Assembly (NCBI GenBank): GCA_020849475.1
Contig: JADLGE010000103.1
Span: forward strand, 1-48,788
Direction: 5' to 3'
DNA length: 48,788 nt
Source: Gammaproteobacteria bacterium
Lineage (GTDB): Bacteria; Pseudomonadota; Gammaproteobacteria; Ga0077536
The notes beneath the pieces were generated by a model, which saw only the letters and a program-made list of their open reading frames with translations, was not told the DNA's origin and did no database searches. Below are positions 8,415 through 18,655 of this stretch, in pieces (within the stretch, counting starts at the first letter, position 1; every line of letters starts with the position of its first letter). The position numbers and the translations under genes are program-made.

Positions 8415-11400
8415 CAGAAAGTAAGCGGCGGGCAACACGAACAGCGACAACAGCGGCGCGCTCAACATGCCGCCCACCATCGGCGCGGCGATGCGGCTCA
8501 TGACTTCCGAGCCGCTGCCGTGGCCGCTCATGATCGGAATGAGGCCCGCCACGATCACCGCTACGGTCATGGCCTTGGGTCGCACGCGCAGCACCGCCCC
8601 TTCACGCACCGCCGCCAGCACTGTCACTTCGTCGCGCGCGTCGCCATGGGCTTCAAGCGCGTGCTTCATGTACAACAGCATCACCACGCCGAACTCCGCG
8701 GCCACGCCGGCCAGCGCGATACAGCCAATGGCGGTCGCAATCGAGAAGTGATAGCCGAGCAGATACAGATACCAGATGCCGCCCACCAGCGCGCACGGCA
8801 AGGTCACCATGATCAGGAGCGCTTCGTCGAAACGCGCGAAGATGAGATAGAGCAGCATGAGGATGATGACCAGCGCCGCCGGCACCACCAGGCTCAGGCG
8901 TTCGCGCGCGCGCTCGAAGAATTCAAACTGTCCGGCATAGCTCAGGGTCACGCCGTCAGCGAGTTCGAGATCCTTGGCCACCACGCGCTGGATGTCGTGC
9001 ACCACGCTCACCAGGTCGCGGCCATGGGCATCGACATACACCCAGCCCGAAGGCCGCGCATTCTCGCTTTTGATGGCGGGCGGGCCGCTGCCGATTTCGA
9101 CATCGGCGACGCTGGCGAGCGTCAGGCGCTGGCCGCCGGGCGCCATGAACGGCAGCTCGCGCAGCGCCGCCAGCGAGTCGCGCAATTCGCGTGGGTAGCG
9201 CAGGTTGACGGGATAGCGCGCGCGGCCATCGATCACCTCGGCGATGTTCTCGCCGCCGATGAGATTACTCACCACGCGCTGCACGTCGGCGACACTCATG
9301 CCGAAGCGCGCGGCGTCGAGGCGCCGAATGCGTACATCGATGTAGCGGCCGCCGGTGGCGCGTTCGGCGACCGCCGATGTCACGCCCGGCACGTTTTGCG
9401 CGAGCTTGGCCACCGCCGTGCTGACCTGGTCGATGGTTTCCAGTGAACTCGCCGCGACCTTCACCCCTATCGGACTCTTGATGCCGGTGGCGAGCATGTC
9501 GATGCGCGTGCGTATCGGCGCCGCCCACAGATTGGCGAGGCCCGGCACCTGCACCGCCTGGTCGAGTTCAGCAATGAGCTTGTCCGGCGTCATGCCGGCG
9601 CGCCATTGCTCACGCGGCTTCAGCTTGATGTTGGTCTCGAACATCTCGAGCGGCGCGGGATCGGTGGCGGTCTCGGCGCGACCCGCCTTGCCGAACACAT
9701 GCTCCACTTCCGGCACGGCAGCGATGAGGCTGTCGGTGCGCTGCAGGAGCGCGCTGGCGGCGGCCGGCGCGAGACCCGGCAGCGTGGTCGGCATGTAGAG
9801 CAGATCGCCTTCGTCGAGCGCAGGCATGAATTCGGCGCCGAGTTGACGCAGCGGATAGATGCAACTCAACAAAGCCAGCGCCGCCACCAGCAAGGTCACG
9901 CGCGGCCAGCGCAGTACGCCGTTCAAGAGCGGCAGGTAGAGGGCAATCAAAAATCGATTGAGTGGGTTGCTGGTTTCGCGCGTGATGTGTCCGCCCATCG
10001 CGAAACTCATCAACACCGGCACCAGGGTTACCGACAAACCCGCCGCCGCCGCCATCGCATAGGTCTTGGTGAACGCCAGGGGTCCGAACAGGCGCCCTTC
10101 CTGTGCTTCAAGGGCAAACACCGGCGTGAACGACAGCGTGATGATGAGCAGGCTCCAGAACAGCGCCGGCCCGACCTCGATGGCGGCCTCGCCTATCAAT
10201 TGCACACGCGCCGGCACGCTGAGCGTGCTGTCGGGATTGGCGTCCTGCCATTGTTCGAGGCGGCGATGGGCGTTCTCCACCATCACGATGGCCGCATCGA
10301 CCATCGCGCCGATGGCAATCGCGATGCCGCCCAGCGACATGATGTTGGCGTTGATGCCGCGGCTCTGCATGATCACGAACGCACACAGCACGCCGAGCGG
10401 CAGGGTCACGATGGCGACCAGCGCCGAACGCAGATGCAGGAGAAACAGCCACGTCACCAGCGCCACCACCAGCAGCTCTTCGCCGAGCTTGGTCTTGAGG
10501 TTGTCGATGGCGCGTTCGATGAGCTGCGAGCGGTCGTAGACCGTAACGATTTCGACGCCCTCCGGCAGGCTGCCGGCGAGTTCTGCGAGCTTGTGCTTGA
10601 CCGCCGCGATGGTGGTGCTGGCATTGCGCCCCGCGCGCAGCAGCACCACGCCGCCGACCGTCTCGCCCTTGCCGTCGAGCTCGGCGATGCCGCGCCGCGG
10701 CTCGGGGCCGAGCGCGATATGCGCGACATCGCGCAACAGCACCGGCGTGCCGTTGGCGCCTGGCCCCAAGGGAATGGTCTCGAAATCCTCAAGCGTGCGC
10801 AGATAGCCGCTGGCGCGCACCATGTATTCCGCTTCCGCGAGCTCCACCACGCCACCGCCCGCTTCCTGGTTGGCGGCACGCACCGCGGCCATCACTTGAT
10901 CAACTCCGATACCGCGCGCAATCAAACGCGCGGGGTCGAGCTGAATCTGGTACTGGCGCACCATGCCGCCAATGGTCGCGACCTCCGATACATCGGGCAG
11001 CGCTTTCAATTCGAAACGCAGCAGCCAGTCCTGCAACGCGCGCAGCTCGGAGAGGTCAAGCCGCCCGCGGCGGTCGACCAGCGCGTATTGATAAATCCAG
11101 CCCACGCCACTGGCATCGGGCCCGAGCACCGGCGTGACGCCGGCCGGCAGACGGCCCTGCAACTGGTTGAGGGTTTCGAGCACGCGTGCGCGCGCCCAGT
11201 AGAGATCCGTGCCGTCGGCGAACACCACGTACACGAAGGAATCACCGAAAGACGAAAAGCCGCGTACGCTCTTCGCGCCCGGCACCGCCAGCAAGGTGGT
11301 GGTGAGCGGATAAGTCACCTGGTCTTCGATGATTTGCGGCGCCTGGCCGGCCCAGGTGGTGCGCACGATGACCTGCACGTCCGACAGGTCCGGCAGTGCG

Positions 11401-11510
11401 TCTATCGGTGTCGCGCGTAGCGCCATCAGCCCCCACACGGCAAGGCCGAGACTGGCGAGCAGCACCAGCAGACGCCGCTGCAAGGACCAGGCAATGATGT
11501 GGGCAATCAT
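8385..11510 (-). CDS. cusA: Copper/silver efflux RND permease CusA
   Basis: This 1041-residue inner-membrane proton antiporter pumps Cu(I)/Ag(I) out through CusB and CusC. The numbering matches E. coli CusA closely: Asp405 in [13 protein letters not shown] and Glu939 in AGVAAEF (proton relay), plus the three-methionine metal site, Met573 (LLYMPTT), Met623 (LEMFETN) and Met672 (RIDMLATG). The methionine triad marks a monovalent Cu/Ag pump rather than a Zn/Co/Cd pump of the CzcA type. A RPKAMT segment near 978-983 holds the conserved lysine. Its ATG overlaps the cusB stop codon (ATGA), so the two are translationally coupled. The 3' end overlaps the convergent phosphatase gene by 30 bases. Confidence 0.96.
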   Translation of the reverse strand: MIAHIIAWSLQRRLLVLLASLGLAVWGLMALRATPIDALPDLSDVQVIVRTTWAGQAPQIIEDQVTYPLTTTLLAVPGAKSVRGFSSFGDSFVYVVFADGTDLYWARARVLETLNQLQGRLPAGVTPVLGPDASGVGWIYQYALVDRRGRLDLSELRALQDWLLRFELKALPDVSEVATIGGMVRQYQIQLDPARLIARGIGVDQVMAAVRAANQEAGGGVVELAEAEYMVRASGYLRTLEDFETIPLGPGANGTPVLLRDVAHIALGPEPRRGIAELDGKGETVGGVVLLRAGRNASTTIAAVKHKLAELAGSLPEGVEIVTVYDRSQLIERAIDNLKTKLGEELLVVALVTWLFLLHLRSALVAIVTLPLGVLCAFVIMQSRGINANIMSLGGIAIAIGAMVDAAIVMVENAHRRLEQWQDANPDSTLSVPARVQLIGEAAIEVGPALFWSLLIITLSFTPVFALEAQEGRLFGPLAFTKTYAMAAAAGLSVTLVPVLMSFAMGGHITRETSNPLNRFLIALYLPLLNGVLRWPRVTLLVAALALLSCIYPLRQLGAEFMPALDEGDLLYMPTTLPGLAPAAASALLQRTDSLIAAVPEVEHVFGKAGRAETATDPAPLEMFETNIKLKPREQWRAGMTPDKLIAELDQAVQVPGLANLWAAPIRTRIDMLATGIKSPIGVKVAASSLETIDQVSTAVAKLAQNVPGVTSAVAERATGGRYIDVRIRRLDAARFGMSVADVQRVVSNLIGGENIAEVIDGRARYPVNLRYPRELRDSLAALRELPFMAPGGQRLTLASVADVEIGSGPPAIKSENARPSGWVYVDAHGRDLVSVVHDIQRVVAKDLELADGVTLSYAGQFEFFERARERLSLVVPAALVIILMLLYLIFARFDEALLIMVTLPCALVGGIWYLYLLGYHFSIATAIGCIALAGVAAEFGVVMLLYMKHALEAHGDARDEVTVLAAVREGAVLRVRPKAMTVAVIVAGLIPIMSGHGSGSEVMSRIAAPMVGGMLSAPLLSLFVLPAAYFLLRRVKNLQV

Positions 11511-12817
11511 GGCGCGTGTTGCTCGTGGCCGCTGTGTTCCGTGTGTCCGGTGTGCGTGGCCGGCGCCGCGGGCGCGAGGCCTTTCAGGCTCGCGTCGGCA
11601 TCGAGCAGAAACTGCGCGCTGGCGGCGATGCTCTCACCTTCATCGAGGCCATGCAGAATCTCGACTTCGCCAGCGGCTTCGCGCCCGACCTGCACGACGC
11701 GCGGCGCGTAACGGCCATCGGCGGCGACCATGATGACGCGATCCTGTTGACCGCCACGAATGAGCGCCGCACTCGGGATCAGCACCGTTTCGACATTGGC
11801 CGGCGCCGCTATGGTCACGCGCGCGCTCAAACCGGGATGCAGCCGGCCATCGGCATTGGCGAAGCTGGCGCGCACCCGCAGGCTGCGCGTGGCACTGTCG
11901 GCGGCCGGCAGAATGCTGGCCACTTTGCCCTCGAACACCTCACCCGCGTAGGCGGCGAGCTCGGCGCGCACCGGTGCACCGAGCGCGAGGCCGGTGGCGC
12001 CACGCTCCGGCACCGCCACTTCCAGCCACACCGGATCGCTGCCATTGATGACGGCGAGCGTATCGCCCGCCGCCACGCGCATGCCGCTGCGCACTTCGAG
12101 ATTCATGATCACGCCGGCTATCGGGCTGCCGAGGGTGATGAGCGCCTGCGTCTGGCGCGTGCGCTCGACGCGCCGTATCAACTCATCCGACATGCCGAGC
12201 AGATGCAGACGCGTGCGCGCTGCCTCGAGCAGACGCGTATCGCCAAGCGCAAGCACGGCCAGGAACTCCTGCTGCGCACTGCCCCAGCTCGGCAGCAAGA
12301 GGTCGACCAGCGGCGCGCCGCGCGCGACCACATCACCCGGCGCGCGGCCGTAAACGCGCTCGACGAAACCATCGGCGCGCGACTGCAGCGTGGCGACGTC
12401 GCGCTGGTTGAATTGAAATTCGCCAATCGCATCGATGCTGGACGCAAGACGCCCCCGTCGCGCGGCCACCGTGCGCAGGCCGAGCGTGCGCGCCATGCCT
12501 TGCGCCATGGCGATGCCGTCATCCTGCTTTCCTTGTGCCTGACTCGCGACGGCGGGCTCGGCGTAACGCGGCACGAGATCCATATCCATGAAAGGTGACC
12601 GGCCCGGCTTGTCGAAATGCTGCTCGGGCTTCATCGGGTCGTACCAATACAGCACTTTGCGCTCGGCCGGTTTGGGCGCCGCCACGGGCGCGGGCATAGC
12701 TTGCGGGTCATGCCCTGGCGAGCGTGCGATGAACATGCCGAGCGCGATGCCTGCCGCCAGCATCAGCAGCGCGGTCATGGCGTAGCGGCCAATGGAGTTC
12801 GTGGCTTGTTCAGTCAT
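11507..12817 (-). CDS. cusB: Periplasmic adaptor subunit CusB of the Cu/Ag efflux system
   Basis: The 436-residue membrane fusion protein has an N-terminal membrane anchor (about residues 12-31) and then a heavy-metal-binding segment, [15 protein letters not shown] and [10 protein letters not shown] (about 58-83). It closely matches E. coli CusB, whose N-terminal methionines pick up Cu(I)/Ag(I). The rest shows the usual lipoyl/barrel adaptor pattern, including a barrel segment [18 protein letters not shown]. The start ATG (12815-12817) lies just inside the end of the outer-membrane-protein gene (8-base overlap). The frame continues upstream but that part is the shadow of the preceding gene. 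Confidence 0.95.
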   Translation of the reverse strand: MTEQATNSIGRYAMTALLMLAAGIALGMFIARSPGHDPQAMPAPVAAPKPAERKVLYWYDPMKPEQHFDKPGRSPFMDMDLVPRYAEPAVASQAQGKQDDGIAMAQGMARTLGLRTVAARRGRLASSIDAIGEFQFNQRDVATLQSRADGFVERVYGRAPGDVVARGAPLVDLLLPSWGSAQQEFLAVLALGDTRLLEAARTRLHLLGMSDELIRRVERTRQTQALITLGSPIAGVIMNLEVRSGMRVAAGDTLAVINGSDPVWLEVAVPERGATGLALGAPVRAELAAYAGEVFEGKVASILPAADSATRSLRVRASFANADGRLHPGLSARVTIAAPANVETVLIPSAALIRGGQQDRVIMVAADGRYAPRVVQVGREAAGEVEILHGLDEGESIAASAQFLLDADASLKGLAPAAPATHTGHTEHSGHEQHAP

Positions 12818-14054
12818 GGTCGCCGCCCTCGTAGCGGAAATGGAGTTGGGCCGCGGCGCGTAGTGTTTCGGCCTCGAGATTGAGCGCCTCGAAGCGCAGC
12901 GCCGCGCGCTCGCGACGCGCGGCCAGCAGTTCGGCGAGCGTACCGCTGCCGGCGGCGTAGGCCTGGTAGGCAAGTGACAAAGCCTGTTCGGCCAGCGGCA
13001 GGCGTTGCCCGTGCATGCGTTTGCTTTGCTGCGTGAAGCGCTGATAGTCGGCGAGTCCCTGTTCGAGCTCCGCCTCGTGGCTGCGCAGGGCAGCGGCAAG
13101 GTCGTCATTCAAAGCCTCGACGTCGGCGGCGCGCGCCGCGATCACCGGGTCCTGACGACGCGCGCTGAACAGCGGCAGGTCGACCGACACCTCGGCCGAG
13201 ATCATTTCGCCGTAACGCGCTCCGCGATGCTGATAGGCGAGCTCGACATTCCAGTCGGGGCGCTTGGCCGCTTCTGCTTCGCGCAGCGCCGCGCTGGCGG
13301 CCGCCGCGCGCGCGTCGTAGATGCGCAGGTCCGGATGCTGTTCGAGATGCGCACGCAGGCGCTCGGCATCGATGTCGAACGCGGGCAGCATGGCATCGGC
13401 CTTGATGATGGCGGCGCGGCCCAGCACACGCCGCAGTTCGGCGCTGGCAACAGCCTGCGCGGCCAGTAACTCGTCACGCTGATCGGCCAGTTCGAGCGCC
13501 TCGCGGCGCGCGCTCAAGAGCTCGGCGCTGGTGGCGCTGGCGGCGGCATAGCGCGCGGCGGTGGTCTGTTCGAGCACAGCGTTCTCATGTTCGAGATCGT
13601 CCTGCAGCGCCAGCCGTGCCGCGCTGAAGTAAGCCGCCAGCCACGCCAGCGCGGCCTCGCGTTTGACCTTCAGGCGCTCGGCGCGGGTCACGAACTGGGC
13701 GTCGGCAATCGCCGCGTCGGCTTCATCTTCGCGTGCTTTGCGCTTGCCACGATTCGGCACTTCCTGGCTCACGCCGACGCGCTGCATGGTCATGAAGTCG
13801 CGGCCCAAGGACCAGTCGTCGGCGCCCGTCACCGGCAGGTTGTCGAGGCCGACTATCAGCTTCGGATCGGGCAACTCGCCGGCGGCGATGGCCGCATGGC
13901 GCGCCGCGGCGTCACGCGCAGCGGCCGCCGCCAGGCTCGGCGCATTGCTTGCCGCCGCGGCCAGCGCTTCGTCGAAACTCAAAGACAGATTATCCGCGGC
14001 GACGGCGCACCACGGCAGCAGCGCCCCGCACAGGGCCAGCACAAACATTTTCAT
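12810..14054 (-). CDS. cusC: TolC-family outer-membrane factor of the Cus efflux system (CusC role)
   Basis: The 414-residue protein has a signal peptide (about residues 1-20, ending CAVAA) followed by two long helical repeats rich in Ala, Glu and Arg, as in outer membrane efflux proteins. It forms the outer-membrane channel for the CusBA pump. There is no lipobox at the signal cleavage site, unlike E. coli CusC. The start at 14052-14054 has a good ribosome-binding site (GGAG, nine bases upstream); a longer frame starting at 14090 lacks one. It overlaps cusB by eight bases and follows the small metal-binding protein gene by 87 bases. Confidence 0.9.
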   Translation of the reverse strand: MKMFVLALCGALLPWCAVAADNLSLSFDEALAAAASNAPSLAAAAARDAAARHAAIAAGELPDPKLIVGLDNLPVTGADDWSLGRDFMTMQRVGVSQEVPNRGKRKAREDEADAAIADAQFVTRAERLKVKREAALAWLAAYFSAARLALQDDLEHENAVLEQTTAARYAAASATSAELLSARREALELADQRDELLAAQAVASAELRRVLGRAAIIKADAMLPAFDIDAERLRAHLEQHPDLRIYDARAAAASAALREAEAAKRPDWNVELAYQHRGARYGEMISAEVSVDLPLFSARRQDPVIAARAADVEALNDDLAAALRSHEAELEQGLADYQRFTQQSKRMHGQRLPLAEQALSLAYQAYAAGSGTLAELLAARRERAALRFEALNLEAETLRAAAQLHFRYEGGDHD

Positions 14055-14141
14055 GACAGACAAACTCCACGACAGGCCGTGCGCATGCACACAGCGGACA
14101 CGGCGGCCCGCAGGTGCGGAGCGCCGCGACGTAACGCGGAA

Positions 14142-14510
14142 TCAGCAGTAGCGGGGTGGTCGCCACAGCGTGGCGACGGTGGAGTCGAGAAAGAACTCGG
14201 TGGGTGAGGACATGATGCCCTGCGCGGCGGTCGGCGCAGGCACGGGCAATTCAGTGATTGCCAAGGCGGTCGACAGGTCGTCGCACATCGAACAGTGCGC
14301 GCCACGCTTGCACGCGGCCTTGGCGGCGTGGGCCATCATGGACTTGCAATGATCAGACATGCTCATGCCGTGCTCGTCATGCATCGGCGCCTGCATCTTC
14401 ATCTGCATGGCGCAGGCGCTTTGCCCTTCGCGCGCGAATGCCGCCAGCCCCATGACCGGCAATGTGGCAAGCAGCAGGGCAATGACGATGGTGTTGAAAC
14501 GGCGACCCAT
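14142..14510 (-). CDS. Small exported Met/His/Cys-rich protein, probable metal-binding (CopL/DUF2946-like)
   Basis: This 122-residue protein has an N-terminal hydrophobic signal segment (residues 8-25). The mature part is rich in metal ligands: Cys33, 55, 67, 73 and 76, several Met-x-Met pairs at 35-59, and a HDEHGMSMSDHC stretch, ending in a CSMC motif. It is the first gene of the cus operon, so a role as a periplasmic copper chaperone, buffer or sensor is likely. It resembles CopL or DUF2946-type proteins in layout only; no firm family can be assigned by eye, and CusF is excluded because the OB-fold sequence is absent. Confidence 0.72.
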   Translation of the reverse strand: MGRRFNTIVIALLLATLPVMGLAAFAREGQSACAMQMKMQAPMHDEHGMSMSDHCKSMMAHAAKAACKRGAHCSMCDDLSTALAITELPVPAPTAAQGIMSSPTEFFLDSTVATLWRPPRYC

Positions 14511-14680
14511 GACGAAATCTTCTGGCAGTACCTGTGTAGCGCAAACGCGCTTGAATTCTTGATGGCCTCATCGCAAGCCTAGTCCCTTTCTCACGGGCGT
14601 GCCAATGACATCGGTCAACTGCGCTTGAGTGGCCCCATGCCCGCCTCTATCATCCGGCAACCCGCGTTACGAGGTTGCCC

Positions 14681-16222
14681 ATGTCCGCTGTCACTGCTTC
14701 TCCCTTGCTGAGCCTGCTGGCAGGCGCCGACGCTGCGCCCGCACTCGGCGCGCCGGGCCGCGAGGCCTTGAGCCATGGCGCTCTGCGCACCCACTTAAGC
14801 CACATCGGCGAGGAACTCGCGCGCGCCGGCATCGGCGCCGACGATCGCGTCGCGATTGTTCTGCCCAACGGCCCGGCGATGGCGAGTTGTTTCGTGGCAG
14901 TGGCGGCCGCCACCACCGCCGCGCCGCTCAATCCCGCCTATCGCGACGCCGAGTTCCAGTTCTACCTGGACGATCTCGCGCCCAAGGCCATGATCCTCGC
15001 GGCCGGCGACCAGGGGCCGGCGCGCGACGTCGCGCAGCGCGCCGGCATACGCATCATCGAACTTGAAGAAGACCCGGCGACGAGCGCCGGCCTGTTCACC
15101 CTCGACATCGGCGCGAGCGCGGCGCGCGGCGCGGCACGCACACCCGGCGTCGACGACATCGCGCTGGTGCTGCATACCTCGGGCACCACCTCGCGGCCCA
15201 AGATCGTGCCGCTGTCGCAGGGCAATCTCATGGCTTCGGCGCGAAATATTCCGCGCACGCTGGCGCTGAGCGCCGCCGACCATTGCCTGAACATCATGCC
15301 GCTGTTTCACATTCACGGCCTCATCGCCGCCGTGCTGTCGTCGCTCGCCAGCGGTGGCCAGGTGACCTGCACGCCAGGCTTCAGCGCCACCGCATTCTTC
15401 GGCTGGCTGGATGCCGCGCGTCCGAGCTGGTACACCGCCGTGCCGACCATGCACCAGGTGATCCTCGATCGCGCCGAGCGCAATCGCGACATCATCGCGC
15501 GCGCGCCACTGCGCTTCATTCGTTCGTCATCGTCGTCGCTGCCGCCGCCGGTGATGACGCGCCTGGAAGAAGTGTTCGCCTGCCCGGTGCTGGAGGCCTA
15601 CGGCATGACCGAGGCCGCGCACCAGATGACTTCCAACCCGCTGCCACCGGCGCCGCGCAAGGCCGGCGCCGTCGGTCTGCCGGCCGGACCAGAAGTGCGC
15701 ACCTTGCACGCCGACGGCCGCTTCAGCGCAGCCGGCGAGGAAGGCGAGATAGTCATTCGCGGCCCCAATGTCACGCGCGGCTATGCCAACAACGAAGCGG
15801 CCAACGCGAGCGCCTTCGCACCCGACCCCGACGGCGGCGCGGCGTGGTTCCGCACCGGCGACCTGGGTGTCATCGACGGCAATGGCTATCTCGCCATCAG
15901 CGGTCGCATCAAGGAGATCATCAATCGCGGTGGCGAAAAGATTGCGCCGCGTGAAGTGGACGATGTGCTGACTGCCCATCCCGATGTGAAACAGGCGGTG
16001 ACCTTCGCCTTGAGTCACCCCAAGCTCGGCGAAGACGTGGCCGCGGCGGTGGTGATGCGCGAAGGCGCGGCGCTCACCGAGAGGGCGCTGCGCGACTATG
16101 CCGCCAGCCAGCTCGCGCCCTTCAAGGTGCCGGCACGCGTGGTGTTCGTCGACGAGATCCCGAAAGGCAGCACCGGCAAACTGACGCGTATTGGTCTGGC
16201 CAAGCTGCTGGGACTCGAATGA
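14681..16222 (+). CDS. Acyl-CoA synthetase, oxalate-CoA ligase (AAE3/Pcs60)-like
   Basis: This 513-residue ANL-family adenylating enzyme has the ATP motif LHTSGTTSRPKIVPL (165-179), YGMTEAAHQMTSN (306-318), the hinge GRIKEIINRGGEKIAPRE and the C-terminal catalytic lysine motif KGSTGKL. The HTSGTTSRPK spelling, FIRSSSSSLPPP and EAYGMTEAAHQMTSN closely match Pcs60/AAE3 proteins, which activate oxalate to oxalyl-CoA in yeast and plants. Substrate remains an inference because short-chain acyl-CoA ligases share these motifs. The ATG at 14681 has GAGG seven bases upstream and is preferred over a TTG two codons earlier. The ketopantoate-reductase-like gene follows after 16 bases. Confidence 0.85.
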   Translation: MSAVTASPLLSLLAGADAAPALGAPGREALSHGALRTHLSHIGEELARAGIGADDRVAIVLPNGPAMASCFVAVAAATTAAPLNPAYRDAEFQFYLDDLAPKAMILAAGDQGPARDVAQRAGIRIIELEEDPATSAGLFTLDIGASAARGAARTPGVDDIALVLHTSGTTSRPKIVPLSQGNLMASARNIPRTLALSAADHCLNIMPLFHIHGLIAAVLSSLASGGQVTCTPGFSATAFFGWLDAARPSWYTAVPTMHQVILDRAERNRDIIARAPLRFIRSSSSSLPPPVMTRLEEVFACPVLEAYGMTEAAHQMTSNPLPPAPRKAGAVGLPAGPEVRTLHADGRFSAAGEEGEIVIRGPNVTRGYANNEAANASAFAPDPDGGAAWFRTGDLGVIDGNGYLAISGRIKEIINRGGEKIAPREVDDVLTAHPDVKQAVTFALSHPKLGEDVAAAVVMREGAALTERALRDYAASQLAPFKVPARVVFVDEIPKGSTGKLTRIGLAKLLGLE

Positions 16223-16238
16223 CGCACTTCACAGCGCG

Positions 16239-17213
16239 ATGAAACTCGCGGTCTACGGCGCCGGCGCCATCGGTGGCTTCATCGGTGCGCGGCTTGCCGC
16301 CAGCGGGGTGGAAGTGTCCCTGGTCGCGCGCGGCGCGCAGCGCGCCGCCATCGTCGAACACGGCCTCACGCTGCGCAGCGCCGAGGGCGAGTTGAAGGTG
16401 CGCGTGCCGTGCGTGGATGATCCGGCCGAGCTCGGCGCGCAGGATTACGTGCTGATTGCACTGAAGGCGCACTCGGTGGCGGCGGTGGTCGAGCGCTTGC
16501 CGGCGCTGTTTCATGCCGACACCGCCGTCATCTGGGCGGTGAACGGCTTGCCGTGGTGGTATTTCCACGGCCTCGAGGGCCCTTACCGCGATACCCGCAT
16601 CGCGAGCGTCGATGCCGATGGCAGCCTGTCACGCATCATCGGCGCGCGCCGCATCATCGGCTGCGTGGTCTATCCGGCCTGTGAAGTGGTGGCGCCCGGC
16701 GTCATTCAACACCTCGAAGGCGACCGCTTCACCCTGGGTGAACCGTCGGGAGAAAAAACCGCAAGGGTCAGCGCCCTGTCCGATGCCTTGCGCAACGCCG
16801 GCTTCAAGGCGCCGGTGCGCCGCGAGATCCGCGACGAACTGTGGGTCAAGCTGTGGGGCAACCTGAGTTTCAATCCGATCAGCGCGCTGACCGGCGCGAC
16901 CCTCGATGTGATCTGCAACGACCCCGGCACGCGCGCGGTGGCGCGCGCCATGATGGTCGAAGCGCAGACCATCGCGGAAGCGCTGGGCGTGAAGTTCGCC
17001 ATCGATGTCGACAAGCGCATCGCCGGCGCGGCGGCGGTCGGCGCGCACAAGACCTCGATGCTGCAGGATCTGGAACGCGGGCGGAAACTCGAAACCGATG
17101 CGCTGGTGGCGGCGGTGGCCGAACTCGGGCGCCTGGTCGGCGTCGCGACGCCAACCATAGCCACGGTGTTGGCGCTGGTCGAAGCGCGGGCGCGCGAGGC
17201 GGGGTGTGGGTGA
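16239..17213 (+). CDS. 2-dehydropantoate 2-reductase (ApbA/PanE) family protein
   Basis: The 324-residue protein opens with the NADP-binding Rossmann motif YGAGAIGGFIGARLA (6-20) and has the catalytic lysine region ELWVKLWGNLSFNP, plus the AVNGLPWWYF segment holding the conserved Asn. PanE reduces ketopantoate in pantothenate (CoA) synthesis, but bacteria carry many paralogues acting on other 2-oxo acids. Its placement right behind a CoA-ligase rather than with panBC suggests a catabolic paralogue. The frame is open 16 codons upstream into the ligase gene; the ATG at 16239 is where the Rossmann fold begins. Confidence 0.85.
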   Translation: MKLAVYGAGAIGGFIGARLAASGVEVSLVARGAQRAAIVEHGLTLRSAEGELKVRVPCVDDPAELGAQDYVLIALKAHSVAAVVERLPALFHADTAVIWAVNGLPWWYFHGLEGPYRDTRIASVDADGSLSRIIGARRIIGCVVYPACEVVAPGVIQHLEGDRFTLGEPSGEKTARVSALSDALRNAGFKAPVRREIRDELWVKLWGNLSFNPISALTGATLDVICNDPGTRAVARAMMVEAQTIAEALGVKFAIDVDKRIAGAAAVGAHKTSMLQDLERGRKLETDALVAAVAELGRLVGVATPTIATVLALVEARAREAGCG

Positions 17214-17256
17214 GATTTGAAGGGCATCAAACCTGTCGCTTCGATGCCCGGGATTC

Positions 17257-17324
17257 TGCGGGTCAGACTTCAGTCCGACACTGCGGATGCAATTGCATGA
17301 ACGTCAGACTGAAGTCTGCCGCAC
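17257..17324. repeat. Imperfect inverted pair of family A palindromes
   Basis: A degenerate copy (core GTCAGACTTCAGTCCGAC, 17262-17279) and an inverted copy (GTCAGACTGAAGTCTGCC, 17303-17320) are separated by about 20 bases. They occupy the gap between the convergent reductase and RTX genes and probably end both transcripts or protect the mRNA ends. Confidence 0.8.
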
Positions 17325-17337
17325 AGAAAGCGCAACC

Positions 17338-18366
17338 TCAGCTCAAGGTCGCCGTCATTTCCTGATCCACCAACAGTGTGCCGAGACCGGACGTATAGGT
17401 GTCGTAGGAACGGCCGTGTTCGACTTCGGTTTCACCCACCTGCAATACCCAGCCCTGGCCGGCTGAGGTGACGCTGTCGCCAGCGTTGCCGGTCAGCATC
17501 AGGGTATCGCTGGTCGGCGACAGCGCCAGCACGTCGCTCAGGTTGAGCGTCAAGCTATTGTTGCCGGTGCCGGTCAGATTGATCTCTTCGATACCGGTGA
17601 TGAGGGTATCGGCAATCGTGCTCAAATCGAGGTTCACACCGCTGCCGTCGATGACCAGCGTGTCTTCGCCGGCGCCACCGTCTATGCCACGGTCAGCGGC
17701 GTCATAGTGCAGACGGTCGTCGCCGGCCGCGCCGTGCAGGCGATCATGGCCGGCGCCGCCGCGCAGGTCGTCGTCTCCGGCGCCGCCGTTCAAGCGGTCA
17801 TCGCCCGCGCCGCCATTCAGACTGTCGTCGCCGGCGCCGCCGGCCAGGCGGTTCGCACCGCTGTTGCCGGTGAGTACGTTGTTGCCGCTGTTGCCGTTAC
17901 CATTGAGCGCGGCGCTGCCGGACAGGGTCAGGCGCTCCTGGAAATTGCCGAGGCCGTAGGACACCGAGCTCACCACACGGTCGATGCCGGAATCGCTGCT
18001 GCCCTTGGAGATTTCGTCGATGCGATCGATGACGTAGATGTCGTTGCCGCGGCCGCCCACCAGGTGATCGCGACCGAGACCGCCGTCCAGAAGATCGTTG
18101 CCGATGCCGCCGTTCATGTCGTCGTTGCCGGCGCCGCCCAGCAGCCGGTCGTCGCCAGCGTCACCATTGAGCGAGTCATCGCCCACGCCGCCGCGCAGGC
18201 GGTCGTCGCCGGTGCCCCCGTGCAGCGAGTCATCACCACTGCCACCGTCGAGCACGTCATCGCCGCCACCACCGCGCAAATCGTCGTCGTTGCGGCCGCC
18301 GCCCAGCACATCATCGTCATCACTGCCTTCACTGCGGCGAAACAGATCATCAAGTCGCTTTTTCAT
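17338..18366 (-). CDS. RTX (hemolysin-type Ca-binding repeat) protein, probable type I secretion substrate
   Basis: The 342-residue protein is built mostly of GGxGxDxLx nonapeptide repeats in two blocks (about residues 16-110 and 160-230) that bind Ca2+ in a beta roll. Between them is a DIYVIDRIDEISKG segment common to RTX proteins. The last 100 residues (LTGTGNNSLTLNLSDVLALS and a DTLMLTGNAGDSV segment) match the C-terminal region often seen in adhesin-like substrates of type I secretion. It has no Sec signal peptide and no enzymatic domain. The ATG at 18364-18366 has AAGGA nine bases upstream. No ABC/MFP secretion genes are present in the window. Confidence 0.9.
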   Translation of the reverse strand: MKKRLDDLFRRSEGSDDDDVLGGGRNDDDLRGGGGDDVLDGGSGDDSLHGGTGDDRLRGGVGDDSLNGDAGDDRLLGGAGNDDMNGGIGNDLLDGGLGRDHLVGGRGNDIYVIDRIDEISKGSSDSGIDRVVSSVSYGLGNFQERLTLSGSAALNGNGNSGNNVLTGNSGANRLAGGAGDDSLNGGAGDDRLNGGAGDDDLRGGAGHDRLHGAAGDDRLHYDAADRGIDGGAGEDTLVIDGSGVNLDLSTIADTLITGIEEINLTGTGNNSLTLNLSDVLALSPTSDTLMLTGNAGDSVTSAGQGWVLQVGETEVEHGRSYDTYTSGLGTLLVDQEMTATLS

Positions 18367-18655
18367 CAAAACCCGTCCTTATTAACAGAGCAGCATGCCT
18401 CACGGCGTCGGCTGCGGATGGCGCGCACTATGCCGGTGGTGTGCAGCGCCCGAGGTGACCCACGTCACCCATGGCGTCGCATGGCGCGACCGAAATGCCA
18501 ATGCCTTCGCAATTTGACATTCGTCGTTCGTGGCCACGCCGGGGCTATGGCGCACGAAGGCTTGCAATCATGAATGTGCGGTGGCGGCGGACAGGTTCAA
18601 CGCGCGACGTCTGCACGACGCGCGTTTGTGTGATGCGATTGGTATTTCAGAGCGG
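18367..18655. other. Gene-free stretch upstream of the RTX gene
   Basis: These 289 bases hold no convincing gene. They contain the leader of the RTX gene and an imperfect hairpin at 18601-18624 (CGCGCGACGT and ACGACGCGCG arms), 32 bases beyond the stop of the SUMF1-domain gene. The hairpin has no T-run on the minus-strand side, so a terminator role is only possible. Confidence 0.5.

Noticed and set aside
9606..11420. A 604-codon plus-strand open frame antisense to cusA
   Set aside because: It mirrors a strongly conserved CusA, is rich in His/Arg/Gln as usual for antisense frames in GC-rich DNA, and shows no family motif.
17700..18370. Regular short repeats that might suggest a CRISPR array or a plus-strand Val/Ala-rich protein
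   Set aside because: The periodicity is 27 bases, coding GGxGxD nonapeptides on the minus strand; there are no spacers or cas genes.
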